The translations under genes and the position numbers were made by a program. Positions 28,837 through 38,201 of a DNA stretch of 64,000 nucleotides are shown one piece after another. Below the pieces are notes generated by a model. It saw nothing but the letters and a program-made list of their open reading frames with translations, did no database searches and was not told the origin of the DNA. The DNA is from Paraburkholderia sp. PGU19. GTDB lineage: Bacteria; Pseudomonadota; Gammaproteobacteria; Burkholderiales; Burkholderiaceae. Numbering within the stretch: position 1 is the stretch's first letter; the number at the start of each line of letters is the position of its first letter. Location: the NCBI RefSeq assembly GCF_013426915.1, contig NZ_AP023181.1, positions 372,001-436,000 of the forward strand. Direction: 5' to 3'.

Positions 28837-29414
28837 GCGCAACGGGCGGCGACTGGATGTCGTCGCCCAGTCCTCCGGGATACGAGCTGAAGGACCGTTC
28901 ATGGCCGACGGACCGATCCGGTCGGCCGAAACCGACCCAATCCGGCCATAGGGCAGCCATGTTCTCTCAACGGCAGCTTACTGATTGGTAGCCGTCGTCG
29001 GTGCCAATCTGCTGTCCATGGGTTACCTTGTAACAAACACAACACATTGCCAATGTCTCCGCTAGTCTTCAAGAATGTCGAGGGGCGATCGTTCCTGTTC
29101 TACGGTTGAGGGGCAGGAGAGACAAATGCGAGACTAGTGACAATGCGACGCACACGAGTTCTTGCAATATGAGCGCAAGTTGAGTGGGGGTGGCTGCCGA
29201 ATCGGCAACGTCGATGAGGCGCGCGTGCACCCGGTGGAGTATTTGCGAAGATCTAGGCCGGTGCCTGCGTAAAAGATCTGAGCAAGCATTATACAAATCG
29301 ACGGCACGGGTCGCCTGACCGGGGGGGCGGGGCGAAAAGCAGTGAGGGATTTACAAATGGAACATCCTGGCCACAGTCGCCTTGCCGACCAAAGCATGGA
29401 AGGAATAGCTTGAC
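28837..29414. other. Intergenic region without a supported gene
   Basis: A palindromic GC-rich stretch around 28905-28960 (repeated GGCCGA/CCGGTCGG words) may end the preceding transcript. Otherwise I see only short frames. An 18-codon frame from 29356 ends just before the next gene and could be a leader, but nothing supports that. Confidence 0.4.
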
Positions 29415-30836
29415 GTGGAACCCTTTATCTCTGCGATCATCCGCACACATCTCGTGCTAGTGGCAATATCGACAGCGCTGCTCGTGTATGCGTTGTCGCC
29501 CCACGACGCGCAGCGCTTCTATGCCGACCAGATCGAGGCTGAGGCTATCGAGCGCTACGCTCAACACAGTGATGATTTCCGGCCGAGCCGTCCATTTTCC
29601 TCTTCCGTTATTGCAGATTCCGAGCAGCGCTTCCACGATATTGCGGAATCGTTTCGACGAGTTGGCGTTGCCAAGACGGTACAGTACGATGCACCGCTTT
29701 CCGAATTGCCACCGGGTCCAAATTCGCGACTTAGCGACATAGCTTCGTTTTTTGACACGCCCCCGGTACTATACCCAGTCGCTCCATCCAATAATGTTCT
29801 CCGTCAGGCGTTCGACCATGCGTTCGGCACTACAAACGACCCGCCAATGTGTTGGCGGCGAGAGGAACCTACGATTCTAGAGCGATGTGATCCCATTCAG
29901 GAAGGGGCGCAATTTGATTACGCCACCGTACGTGACTTAAGAGGCAATCTCCACTCTCCCGATACACCACGGTGGGTCCTGATACTACGATTTTTCGCAG
30001 AGGCAAGAGTTTACGAACAACAGGATGATCAGTCCTGGTACGGGCAATTTTATTGGCGTTATTATGCGATGCCCCTTGATGGGATTGATACGCAACATAA
30101 AGAGCCGTCTTGGGTATCGAATACGATTAAAAAGATATTGAAGGCAAATCCTCAGCTTTCGACTGTGCGCCAGAATCCAATAAAGCGCACTGTCCTGACG
30201 CTCGTAGCAAAGGTCTTCTCCGACAATCGCTCTGAAGAAAGCACACCGAACGGCCTTCAAATCGACATGCCGTTGTCTAGGGGGAATTTCGCGGACGCGT
30301 TTCCTAACCTAACCGAAGCATGGGGCGAGATTGCCGCCATGACAGCTACCGAAGCAGTTAAGTATTTTCGGGATAAAGCCGGCGCGGCGCGGCAAAATTT
30401 GAACGTCATCGGCCAACCACTCGACGAGCGCATCCTCTCGTTCGCGGGGCCAGTTGCCGTGCTGTTTGTTGCGGCCTATTTGCTTTGCAATTTGCTTGTC
30501 ATGCGACGTGCGCTGGTAACGTATGAAGCGCCGACAGCTAACGCACTACTTTTCACATGGATAGGATTGCATGAGAAGGGTATTCCATCGTTGGTCACTA
30601 CAGCGTCCATTCTTTACTTGCCTGTTATGTCATCCATCTCTCTATACATCCAGTCTGCCGGTGCGCTCGACGTTGGTAAGGCGGTGGGCTTGGGTGCAAC
30701 TACCTTGACGGCGGTATGCGCCAATCAGGCGCTGAAGGTCACGACACTGCTGCACGCCGACCTCGAAAGGGCGAGAAGTGTGGCGAGAGGAAAAGCCGGT
30801 TCGGACCGACGGGCTGCGAAGGGTAACAAAGACTAG
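29415..30836 (+). CDS. Membrane protein of unknown function
   Basis: The product of about 473 residues starts with GTG. It has one N-terminal membrane segment (about residues 8-26) and a long soluble region (residues 30-335) that probably faces the periplasm. At least three C-terminal segments follow (residues about 337-360, 380-400 and 415-440), and the tail is basic. The soluble part has Cys at CWRREEPTILERCDP. Codon use is less GC-rich than in flanking genes, which suggests transfer. No family is recognised and no operon partner is close. Confidence 0.6.
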   Translation: MEPFISAIIRTHLVLVAISTALLVYALSPHDAQRFYADQIEAEAIERYAQHSDDFRPSRPFSSSVIADSEQRFHDIAESFRRVGVAKTVQYDAPLSELPPGPNSRLSDIASFFDTPPVLYPVAPSNNVLRQAFDHAFGTTNDPPMCWRREEPTILERCDPIQEGAQFDYATVRDLRGNLHSPDTPRWVLILRFFAEARVYEQQDDQSWYGQFYWRYYAMPLDGIDTQHKEPSWVSNTIKKILKANPQLSTVRQNPIKRTVLTLVAKVFSDNRSEESTPNGLQIDMPLSRGNFADAFPNLTEAWGEIAAMTATEAVKYFRDKAGAARQNLNVIGQPLDERILSFAGPVAVLFVAAYLLCNLLVMRRALVTYEAPTANALLFTWIGLHEKGIPSLVTTASILYLPVMSSISLYIQSAGALDVGKAVGLGATTLTAVCANQALKVTTLLHADLERARSVARGKAGSDRRAAKGNKD

Positions 30837-31487
30837 CCACGTTTTTCTCGCACCGTTGCGAAATGTCCTGCGGCACTCTGCAACACGCGCCTTCACGGGC
30901 TTGAGCTTGAGAAGGCTGGCCACCTGCCAGTCTCACTGATCTGCAGCGCGCATCTGGACATTTCTCAGACGCCCGGAATAGATGAGTAAGTCATTGATCT
31001 TGCAGAACTGGCAGTCTCACGAATTCCGTTTCCGTGGTAGAAATCAAAATCCCCGACCCGCCACACGCCAATACTGCCCGGCTTGAACTCATTAGACTTA
31101 ATAAAGGCGGATCGACGTCATCCCCATCACCGTAGTAAAAGTTCCGACGGCGGCAATAGCATCCTCAATCTGCAGCCGAAGCGGTCGCCCCACATTTGAA
31201 TCCGTGGACTAGGGCGCCAGCTAGCGCAGAATCTGATCAATGCGGGAAGGTCCGTTTTCTAGGGCGAAGCGGTCGTCCAAATGCCCAATTGCGGGCTGCG
31301 GTGAACGACCCTTCGTGGCCGGATAGCGACAGATGACCGATCGCCGGCCCGCACGCGTTCGGCGAAAGTCGAGGCGCCCGAATAAAGCTGCGGGCCGCCA
31401 ACATGGCTGCATCACTCATACGCCCGCACGGCCCGCGCTTGCGTCGTATTCTTGAAGACGTTCGCGACAGAATATGCGGGGACAAGG
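30837..31487. other. Intergenic region without a supported gene
   Basis: No gene is supported. Around 31250-31400 the sequence includes words such as GCGGTGAACGACCCTTCGTGG, which resemble short repeats seen in other gaps of this window (33723, 34621). Confidence 0.4.
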
Positions 31488-32036
31488 ATGAAGACCGATG
31501 ACGTATTGGAAGGAGGCTGCGCATGCGGCGCTATCCGCTATCGAGCCACGGCTGTTCCGACCGACGCCGGCTTTTGCCACTGCCGCTTGTGCCAGAAGAC
31601 CACCGGCGCCGCGGTGACCGCATCCGCGTCGGTTCCGATCGGCGAGTTCGAGTACGTCCGGGGTGAGCCGCGGGTGTACAAGTCGAGCCCATGGGGCGAA
31701 CGGCGCTTCTGCGGTCATTGCGGTACGCAACTCGAGTATCGCGAGTCGGCAGCGCCGCAAACGGTCGAAATCAACTACGCGACGCTCGACGATCCCACAA
31801 GGATCAGCCCGTCATGGCACGTGTGGTGCGCGAGCATGTTTCCTGGCCTCTCGTTGAGCGACGACTTGCCGAAGTATCAGGACGGTGCGTCGCCCGCTTC
31901 GCGGTCTCTCGAGAAGTGCGTTCGGCTCAGGCGGCTCGGGCGGTTCGCGACGCCTGCGGCTCACGCGTGCTGCATCCATGCGGTTGCCAGAAAGATTAGC
32001 GATGCGGCAAGGCTCGACACGCTGCGAACTGCATGA
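31488..32036 (+). CDS. GFA/CENP-V-family zinc protein
   Basis: The 182-residue protein has the zinc-binding signature of the glutathione-dependent formaldehyde-activating (GFA) family: GGCACGAIRY, FCHCRLCQKTTGA and RFCGHCGTQLEY. These proteins bind zinc through Cys clusters, and most have no proved reaction. The family normally ends near DLPKYQDG. The last 45 residues here are basic and Cys-containing and do not look conserved, which may reflect a frameshift at the end of the gene. ATG 31488 with AAGG upstream is preferred to the longer frame with a TTG start. Confidence 0.8.
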   Translation: MKTDDVLEGGCACGAIRYRATAVPTDAGFCHCRLCQKTTGAAVTASASVPIGEFEYVRGEPRVYKSSPWGERRFCGHCGTQLEYRESAAPQTVEINYATLDDPTRISPSWHVWCASMFPGLSLSDDLPKYQDGASPASRSLEKCVRLRRLGRFATPAAHACCIHAVARKISDAARLDTLRTA

Positions 32037-32204
32037 AGGCTGCCCCACTTCTCGAGCAACGCCCGCGTTTCAGCCGATGCGAGATCACGCCCTTGCATTA
32101 ATAGCTGCGCGTTAGTGGGCTTAATGATGATCAAGGTGAGGGATATGATCGTGCAGATCTGGATCGGTTCATTTTGATCGAGCCTTGCAGCAAGGAGAGC
32201 AACC

Positions 32205-32429
32205 ATGAAGAGCGTTTTGATGAGCGTTTTGATGGGCGTTTTAGCGGGTCTCTCATTCGGGGGCCTTGCCGCCCAGAATTGCAACGACATAAAGACCAAT
32301 TGCATCGACAATTACAACCGGGACATCGAAGCTTGTGGAAAATCCTCCGACAGACAAGCAGAACTTTGCAAGGCGGACGCACAAAATCGATATCTGTCAT
32401 GCGTTCAGACTGGTGGCTGTGGGGGGTAA
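32205..32429 (+). CDS. Small secreted Cys-rich protein
   Basis: The 74-residue precursor has a signal peptide (hydrophobic residues 5-20, cleavage near LAAQ at 23). The mature part of about 51 residues has five Cys (CNDIKTNC, EACG, ELCKAD and SCVQ), plus one more near the end. An AAGGAG site precedes the ATG. It resembles small exported Burkholderia proteins of unknown role that are probably disulfide-stabilised in the periplasm. A protein of the same style is coded at 48932. Confidence 0.6.
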   Translation: MKSVLMSVLMGVLAGLSFGGLAAQNCNDIKTNCIDNYNRDIEACGKSSDRQAELCKADAQNRYLSCVQTGGCGG

Positions 32430-32647
32430 CGGCGCGGGTGCGGCGGCCTTCACGATGTCCTTCGTTCGCTGCGTCAGCATAACCTGGCTCCTTCACAACG
32501 CCGGGGAGCGCCCCCGCCTAGCTCAAGTCTATACAACGACGGCGCGTTTGATGAGACCGAGTCGGCCCGGCTCGAGCCGAAAGCGGCGGCCGAGAGCATA
32601 CTAGCATCGGTTGACGATATCTCCGTTGAACACATCGGGGGACGAAC

Positions 32648-32899
32648 ATGCACCTGATCGAACCAGATGAACACAAGAATTTTCTCGCGACCCTGCAGCG
32701 CAACGGTTTGACAGAAGGAGATTTCGATCTTCGGGAAACCGATACGACAGACCCCAAGAGTGACGAGAACTGCGGTCTACAGGGCTATGTCTGCATAACC
32801 AGGCTATCGACGCAGGTTACGAAGGAATACCCGTTATGCGACGAAAGCGATTGGCTACAGCATTTCACGAGAGATCTCGATGCGGGCGTCTTCGGCTGA
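32648..32899 (+). CDS. Small acidic hypothetical protein
   Basis: The 83-residue acidic protein (start MHLIEPDEHKNFLATLQ, later LQGYVCITRLSTQVTKEYP) has no signal peptide. GGGGGA precedes the ATG at good spacing. It looks like a small conserved Burkholderiaceae protein in which a GY-V-I strand follows an acidic helix. Function unknown. Confidence 0.5.
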   Translation: MHLIEPDEHKNFLATLQRNGLTEGDFDLRETDTTDPKSDENCGLQGYVCITRLSTQVTKEYPLCDESDWLQHFTRDLDAGVFG

Positions 32900-32941
32900 C
32901 CGGAATGAAATCCCGGGCGCCATCGAAATCCGTGAGTTGCG

Positions 32942-33556
32942 CTACGCAAACGCGAGCACGAAATCGAACCGGGCTGCCTTGCGCCCGCGGTCGTCGCCCA
33001 TCATCATCAACAGCCGGCGATCAAACAGGAAATCGCGAGCGTTTCGCTGCTCGCCCGGAAAGTAAAGTTGGGTCGTAAGAGTGGGCCCGTTCGGCGCTTG
33101 CACCGTCACATGGAAGTGTCGTGTGCGTCCCGGATACAGACCCGGCACGATGGTCTCGAGGCGATAGCGTCCCTCGCTGTCGGAGAATTGGTGACCGCGC
33201 AGCCGGAACCCCTCGACATCGTATTCTCCGGCGTCATTAGCGTGCCAGAAATCGAGCAAAGCCCCGGACACCGCCCTGCATCGTGTCGACAGCACCTGCC
33301 CGGTCAGGACAATCTTCGTTCCATTGATCCCCGGTTCGAGCAGCGATGCGCGTTGCGGCGAGTGCGGCAGGAAGAACGGGCCTGCCGTCTGCCGCGGCGT
33401 CGGTCCGTGACCGTCGTCGCAGGCGGGGGTCGGTGAAACTGCGTCGGCCCGGCCTTCGTCGGTTTTTCCGAGCGCCAACAGCAGCAACGTGGACGGCACC
33501 ACACCCGACCTGCGAAGAAAATCGCGCCGCCCCTGGCTCACACTTCGTGCGCGCAT
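32942..33556 (-). CDS. Tat-exported intradiol ring-cleavage dioxygenase
   Basis: The 204-residue protein begins with a twin-arginine motif (GRRDFLRRSG) and a hydrophobic stretch, so it is probably exported folded. The mature part is a protocatechuate/catechol-dioxygenase fold. HANDAGEYD supplies the first iron Tyr, GLYPGRTRHFHV gives the second Tyr and the two His, and TQLYFPGE follows. These are the four Fe(III) ligands. Exported members are of uncertain substrate, possibly aromatic compounds. ATG 33556 has GAGGG upstream; a GTG at 33577 is the alternative. Confidence 0.88.
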   Translation of the reverse strand: MRARSVSQGRRDFLRRSGVVPSTLLLLALGKTDEGRADAVSPTPACDDGHGPTPRQTAGPFFLPHSPQRASLLEPGINGTKIVLTGQVLSTRCRAVSGALLDFWHANDAGEYDVEGFRLRGHQFSDSEGRYRLETIVPGLYPGRTRHFHVTVQAPNGPTLTTQLYFPGEQRNARDFLFDRRLLMMMGDDRGRKAARFDFVLAFA

Positions 33557-33792
33557 CGTGGACCCTCGTTGTTTCACGCCCGATCGTCACGCCGCGCGAT
33601 CCGCGCTGGGGAGTCGACGGGCGTCCGTGCGCGTCCCGTCGAAGTTACCAGAGCCCGCACCGGTGCCAACCATGGTAAGCCGAAACTTCAGGTCGGGTGA
33701 GCCGGCCGCGGGGTCGCGACCAGCCGTAGTCGACCCTGAAGAGACGGTCGTATTTCCCCAAAACGGACGCTCCTCTGCCTGGGATCCTGAGG

Positions 33793-34248
33793 TTAGCCCT
33801 TCTCCCGGGTTTCGATCAGTACCGCACAGGGCGCCTTCTCGATGACTATTCCGCAGGTTGACTGGTTGGCCCAGCGGCGTAGCCGTGACAGATGGTGATG
33901 TCCCATCACAATGACTTCCGCAGTCAGCTGCCGGGCTTGTTCGACGACGACTTCGGGTGGATTTCCCGCGCAGAAATGCTGCTCCACCGTAAGGTTCCGG
34001 GCGGCGAGCTGTGCAGCTGCTGCAGCCAGGACGGATTGTGCGAAAGACGTCTGCGCATGTGCGCACGGATAGGTCAAGCCATCTGGCGCGACACCGTCCT
34101 CGCAACCGGGAGGCAACGCGTAGGATGGGTCGACAACGCATAGAAGGTGTACGGTTGCCGTACCGGGTGCCGCCACACGGCCGGCCAGCTCGACGACGTG
34201 GACAGTCTGGGGTGAGCCGTCCAGCGGGACGAGGAGAATATTGAACAT
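33793..34248 (-). CDS. Universal stress protein (UspA family)
   Basis: The 151-residue protein has the UspA fold. It starts MFNILLVPLDGSPQTVHVVE and carries the ATP-binding loop VIVMGHHHLSRLRRWANQS (pattern GxxG-like with the final Ser) and the last strand CAVLIETR. Such proteins act in stress survival, often as ATP-binding dimers. The frame is open for 118 more codons upstream, but the ATG at 34248 begins the canonical strand. A direct repeat lies on both sides of the gene (33723 and 34621). Confidence 0.88.
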   Translation of the reverse strand: MFNILLVPLDGSPQTVHVVELAGRVAAPGTATVHLLCVVDPSYALPPGCEDGVAPDGLTYPCAHAQTSFAQSVLAAAAAQLAARNLTVEQHFCAGNPPEVVVEQARQLTAEVIVMGHHHLSRLRRWANQSTCGIVIEKAPCAVLIETREKG

Positions 34249-35139
34249 GGTTACAGATACCCCTCGAAGATTGGATTCACGCCTCCGCGACACGCGCGAC
34301 CATTTGCGGCTGTCCATTAAGCGCGTCATGACACACGTGGCGCAGCACGGAACCTCGTTCGCCCAGCGCGCGATTGCCGTAAAAGGGCTCTCGCTATCCG
34401 GTGAAAAACGCAACATGTACATTGCAGAATCGTGCAAGTGCCCTGTCAAGTAAACGAGTGAATTGGAAAAGCTGTGCGTGTCGCCGGTTGAATTGAGCAA
34501 TGGCTGGAATGCACATGCCCTGGTAACGTGGACTACTGGATGCGCGTCGATTGATTGTTGACGATTTTGGAGGCGGTGCAGAATGGCTGAATGTGGCCGC
34601 ACCCGGTCACACGACGAACTGCCGTAGTCGACCCTTAAGTGCCGTTCGATTTCGTCAATAGCGGCCGTTCAGCACGCTCACCCGAGTTCGTCTTGAGCAT
34701 TTTATTAATCACCCACATGTTGAATCGATGCTGACGAGTGCACTGTGCAGAAAGTACGCCAAGGAACCCGCGTGTGTACTGACCTGCGCTAATCACTTAT
34801 CTTTTCGACGCGGCCACGTCTGCTAGCTACCGCGCATTTTCGACTCGAAAGATATTTTGGACTTGCGGAAAACGTTGACTAGACTTCATAACAAACTAAT
34901 GCAGCAAAAACTTGGCATGACCTTGTGCCGGCCAGAAGTTCTCCTCACCACCAGATAGTGCAATCGCCCTCAACACGAGCTAGCACCTCCGAAATTAATC
35001 TGCAGGCGTATTGTAATAAGGCGAGGGGCGGGGCGTTCATCGCTGGCGTTGAGATGGCGCTCCAAAGTCGGCGGCTACGATTCGCCATCTCGCTGCGGCT
35101 TGTTGCATCAACCTTAACTCCATATAGCAGGAGGTTTAA
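34249..35139. other. Intergenic region without a supported gene
   Basis: I see no gene in about 890 bases. It contains the second copy of a 15-bp exact repeat (34621-34635) and becomes AT-richer from about 34690 towards the promoter of the next gene. An AGGAGG site lies just before 35140. Confidence 0.45.
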
Positions 35140-35358
35140 ATGTCGCAATCCGCATCGGAGCTCGACCAAGTCATTAGCCAGGTTGCTGACCGCACTGGCG
35201 TGAGCGCAGAAGATGTGAAGAAGGTGCTGAGCAATCTGGGCCTCGACTACGCCGTTGAGTCGGTGGCTAGAATCGCAGGAGCGGACAAGCTGTCGAGTAT
35301 CAGTCCCGACAATTTGGTGGTCGGCATCCGGTACGAGAATGTCGTCGTCGCCAAATGA
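35140..35358 (+). CDS. Small helical protein encoded before the adenylating enzyme
   Basis: The 72-residue protein follows an AGGAGG site. Its first half is helical and reads VISQVADRTGVSAEDVKKVL, a pattern seen in helix-hairpin domains such as the start of HU-type proteins. The rest is a strand-rich end, GIRYENVVVAK. There is no Ser-containing carrier motif, so it is not an acyl carrier protein. Its last 20 bases overlap the likely start of the PaaK-like gene, so the two are coupled. It could be a partner, a carrier or a precursor; I cannot choose. Confidence 0.65.
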   Translation: MSQSASELDQVISQVADRTGVSAEDVKKVLSNLGLDYAVESVARIAGADKLSSISPDNLVVGIRYENVVVAK

Positions 35359-36562
35359 ACGATCGGTCCTCGGTCGTATAGTTAGGAACTTTCCCTGCTT
35401 CTCCTTTGCGCTTGATGAATACATATTGTCGCTAAAGTATACGCAACAGATCGCCTCGAAATGGGACGCTGCTCGCATGCTGGACGCGGGAGAGGTAGGG
35501 ACGGACTACGTGCTGTCGCAGACAGCCGTCGGCGGCGTTGCCCGTCGACGAGAGCAGTCAGCGCGCGAAGAGCCCGTCAACATCTGGTTGAAGACAACTA
35601 GTGGTACCACTGATGATGTCAAGACCGTCTCCTACAGCGAGAGCTTCTACTTCCAGCAGCTATTTTTGCCGATCCGGTGGTTTTTCTATCGCGCCAACGT
35701 AGCGCCAAACCTTGATGGTGTGGTGGTCTCGATCAACAATAGCGGTCGGTCGGGCAATTGGCTGTTTAAAGATCCAGCAGGCTGGTTCGGCGCAATCGCT
35801 TTGCTAAACATCGATGAGCGAGATCCCTCGTCGGTTTTCGCGGCTTTGGAGATCGCGGAAGCGCTTCGGCCCACCGCAGTGATTTCAAAACCGCCGCTCT
35901 TTGAACTCTTTGCGGAGATGGGAGCGCTTGAACGCCTACAGGGTGCTGCGTTCTTGGTCAGCAGCGGCGCAGAGCTTGATGCGTCTCTGAAGCATCGCCT
36001 GGAGTGGGCAATTGGTTGCCCGGTCCTCAACTGTTACGCCCTAAGCGAAACTTCTGTGGTTGCGATCGAATGCCCTCAGGGGCAGGGATTGCATGTCACT
36101 CCCTGTTCGTCTCAAGTGCACCTTAATAGCATTATCGGAACTATGGGCGAGATCATCATCACCGCTCGCGCGGACAATGCCATTCTCGTGGAAGATTTCC
36201 ACACCGGCGATTTCGCGAAGTTGTGCGAGACCCCATGTTCGTGTGGTTCGCAATCCGCGCGCCTCATGCATCTGGAAGGCAAGCGGCTGCCCCTGTTTTG
36301 TCTTCCAGACGGATCATTTCTCGATCCAAGCCGACTCAACCGGACCTTGCCGCCGATTCTGGGCACGCATAGGTTCAAAGTGCACCAGACATCCGCGACG
36401 GAATTCACAATCGCGATGCCGCCGCACGCGTTCAGGAATGCGGAAAATTCGGTTGACGTTGCGGCGGCGCTGAGCGGCATCTTCCCACGAGGTTGTCAGT
36501 TGTCGTTCTTTCTTACGCAGGATTTATCAAAACGGACAAAGTTCGTCCGGTCGTTCGGATGA
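35339..36562 (+). CDS. Phenylacetate-CoA-ligase-like adenylate-forming enzyme
   Basis: The protein of about 407 residues has ANL-superfamily motifs in PaaK-like form. WLKTTSGTTDDVKTV stands for the ATP-binding Ser/Thr loop. CYALSETSVVAIE is the Y-x-x-x-E motif that binds AMP, and VEDFHTGDFAKL is the Asp that holds the ribose. A CETPCSCGSQ segment looks like a metal site, as in PaaK relatives. It would adenylate a carboxylate and pass it to a thiol or amine. ATG 35339 is inferred from the overlap with the 72-residue gene; the frame is open upstream. It lies opposite the inositol-phosphate-synthase operon and may serve the same pathway. Confidence 0.8.
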   Translation: MSSSPNERSVLGRIVRNFPCFSFALDEYILSLKYTQQIASKWDAARMLDAGEVGTDYVLSQTAVGGVARRREQSAREEPVNIWLKTTSGTTDDVKTVSYSESFYFQQLFLPIRWFFYRANVAPNLDGVVVSINNSGRSGNWLFKDPAGWFGAIALLNIDERDPSSVFAALEIAEALRPTAVISKPPLFELFAEMGALERLQGAAFLVSSGAELDASLKHRLEWAIGCPVLNCYALSETSVVAIECPQGQGLHVTPCSSQVHLNSIIGTMGEIIITARADNAILVEDFHTGDFAKLCETPCSCGSQSARLMHLEGKRLPLFCLPDGSFLDPSRLNRTLPPILGTHRFKVHQTSATEFTIAMPPHAFRNAENSVDVAAALSGIFPRGCQLSFFLTQDLSKRTKFVRSFG

Positions 36563-36753
36563 CGCCTCGGGAAAGCAATGAATCGGCGTTATAACGGCAG
36601 ATAGTTCGTTAGCCGTATCAACGTCTAGATTCTGCGCTTCTGTGGCGCACTTCCACGTGTTGTCGACGAACTTTCAACATATTGCGACCCCGCGAGAAAA
36701 TGCGTCCACGACATCACTCTAAAGGTAGCTCAAGCCTCGGTCGACGTACTCCC

Positions 36754-37353
36754 TTACCACATCCGCGGAATTCTTGTAATTGTCATTGGTGAATTCTTCG
36801 CCAAGTCACCTATCTCGAATTCGACTTTCAAACATATCAACTCACCGTTCTCAATATCCAAGCCAGCAAAGCTCATGAGCCAACCTCGATGACCAACGAG
36901 ACATATTCGTCTTTCAGAACGACTGGCCAGACTCCGTATCAATCGAGCGGTACTCGCTTCGGCAAAAGCCTCCGGGAAACAGATTGCGTTCTGACGACGT
37001 ATTATCAGACTAGGTTGTGCCTTTGCCAGAAGATCTGGCGGAAGCGGTAGGTCGCCTTCATTATGAGGCGTCTCTGTCAGGTCATAGTCGACTTCGACCT
37101 GAGTGGCCGTCGTGCGGGCGACCGCTATCGCCGTGTCGATACACCGTCTCAACGGTGATGTCACGATCAGTTCGGGTCTCCATTCGGCTAATATTGCCAC
37201 GATTCCTGGTAGCATCTGGCGGCCCCGACCACAAAGCGGTGCGTCGGCGATTCCGGGCCAGGGCAAACCAAGTAACCAAGCCTCATTGTCTACCGACATT
37301 GCGTGACGAACGAACGCGAAGCGGACTTCGCAAGCTTTAGTTTGGCCGTTCAT
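36754..37353 (-). CDS. Histidine phosphatase (phosphoglycerate-mutase superfamily)
   Basis: The 199-residue protein begins with FAFVRHAMSVDNEAW, a variant of the RHG active-site motif with the phospho-accepting His. It continues with LIVTSPLRRCIDTA and the second catalytic His in CLVGHRGWLMSF, so the catalytic His pair and Arg are present. It would remove a phosphate from a small metabolite. It overlaps the NDK-like gene by 17 bases and is the last gene of the operon that starts near 43.3 kb. Confidence 0.85.
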   Translation of the reverse strand: MNGQTKACEVRFAFVRHAMSVDNEAWLLGLPWPGIADAPLCGRGRQMLPGIVAILAEWRPELIVTSPLRRCIDTAIAVARTTATQVEVDYDLTETPHNEGDLPLPPDLLAKAQPSLIIRRQNAICFPEAFAEASTARLIRSLASRSERRICLVGHRGWLMSFAGLDIENGELICLKVEFEIGDLAKNSPMTITRIPRMW

Positions 37354-38200
37354 CGATGAAGCTCTTCATGCCGCGAATCGCCCCTCGCAACGGCATTTCT
37401 TCCAGCTCGGCGAAGAGCTGTGCAAGCCTAGTGCGATCGCGGCAAGCTTCCAACTGTTTCTCACTCAGTGCAACACCGTAGCGCAGCATCCTTTCCTGAA
37501 AGCTCCCACCTTCAGGAAAGAGAAATGCCAACTGAAAAGTGGCCTCAATGTACCCCGGAGAAATATGGAAGAAATTGCGCGCGACCGATACGTCCTTAAG
37601 GCCAAGTTCGGCAGCATGCGCCAATGCACTGGCACGCAAGCTGCCCGCTTCCGCTCGGCTAGGACAAATGTTGCCTACCAGCGTCTCGCGCATCCGATGC
37701 AAGCCAAGTCCGGTCGCTCGGCACTCCAGCGCAGTGATTGCCGCCTTCTCGGCATAAAACCGATCACGAAACTCAGGGAAAAAATGATTAAGCACGACGC
37801 AACGCAGCTCGACAAAGTGGGCGGCGTATGCGCCTGGGCCAAGCTTGATGACTCTGCCACTGTCACCCTCGACACAAAGTTGCGAGGCAGATTTCGCAAA
37901 TTCGGTACACGCCTGATCAGCTGAGAATCTCATGGTACCCGGTGCTGCTTGCGCCAGTGCATCACGCTCGCCTGAATTCAACGCTTGCTCGCCCATCTGC
38001 GCAATCAGTGACAAGCGCGGATATATGAAATCGAGTGCTTGCCGACTGCGAAGTGGATGCCCGGTGAATTGTCCTTGGTCCAATATCTCCACATGGTGGC
38101 GTTCAAAATGCTCATAGATCAGTCGCAGAAGTCGCGGTCTATCGACCTCGGGCCGGTTCGCCTCCGGCTTGAGTAGAATGAGAAATTGATAGGTGGTCAT
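37337..38200 (-). CDS. Nucleoside-diphosphate-kinase-like protein with large insertion
   Basis: The 287-residue protein has the split pattern of NDK. The first strand and lysine loop read TYQFLILLKPEANRPEV. After an insertion comes NICPSRAEAGSLRASAL, against the PAxAxPGTIRG loop of NDK. SVARNFFHISPGYIEATFQLAFLF holds the active-site His in NxxHxS. Ordinary NDK is about 140 residues, so about 120 residues are inserted or appended, including a short C-terminal helical tail. It would move phosphate between nucleotide-like substrates. It begins 1 base after the stop of the upstream dehydrogenase. Confidence 0.75.
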   Translation of the reverse strand: MTTYQFLILLKPEANRPEVDRPRLLRLIYEHFERHHVEILDQGQFTGHPLRSRQALDFIYPRLSLIAQMGEQALNSGERDALAQAAPGTMRFSADQACTEFAKSASQLCVEGDSGRVIKLGPGAYAAHFVELRCVVLNHFFPEFRDRFYAEKAAITALECRATGLGLHRMRETLVGNICPSRAEAGSLRASALAHAAELGLKDVSVARNFFHISPGYIEATFQLAFLFPEGGSFQERMLRYGVALSEKQLEACRDRTRLAQLFAELEEMPLRGAIRGMKSFIDERPN

Positions 38201-38201
38201 T

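Noticed and set aside
34241..34453. 70-residue + frame starting next to the UspA start
   Set aside because: Overlaps the UspA promoter on the other strand, has no clear ribosome binding site and no recognisable family.
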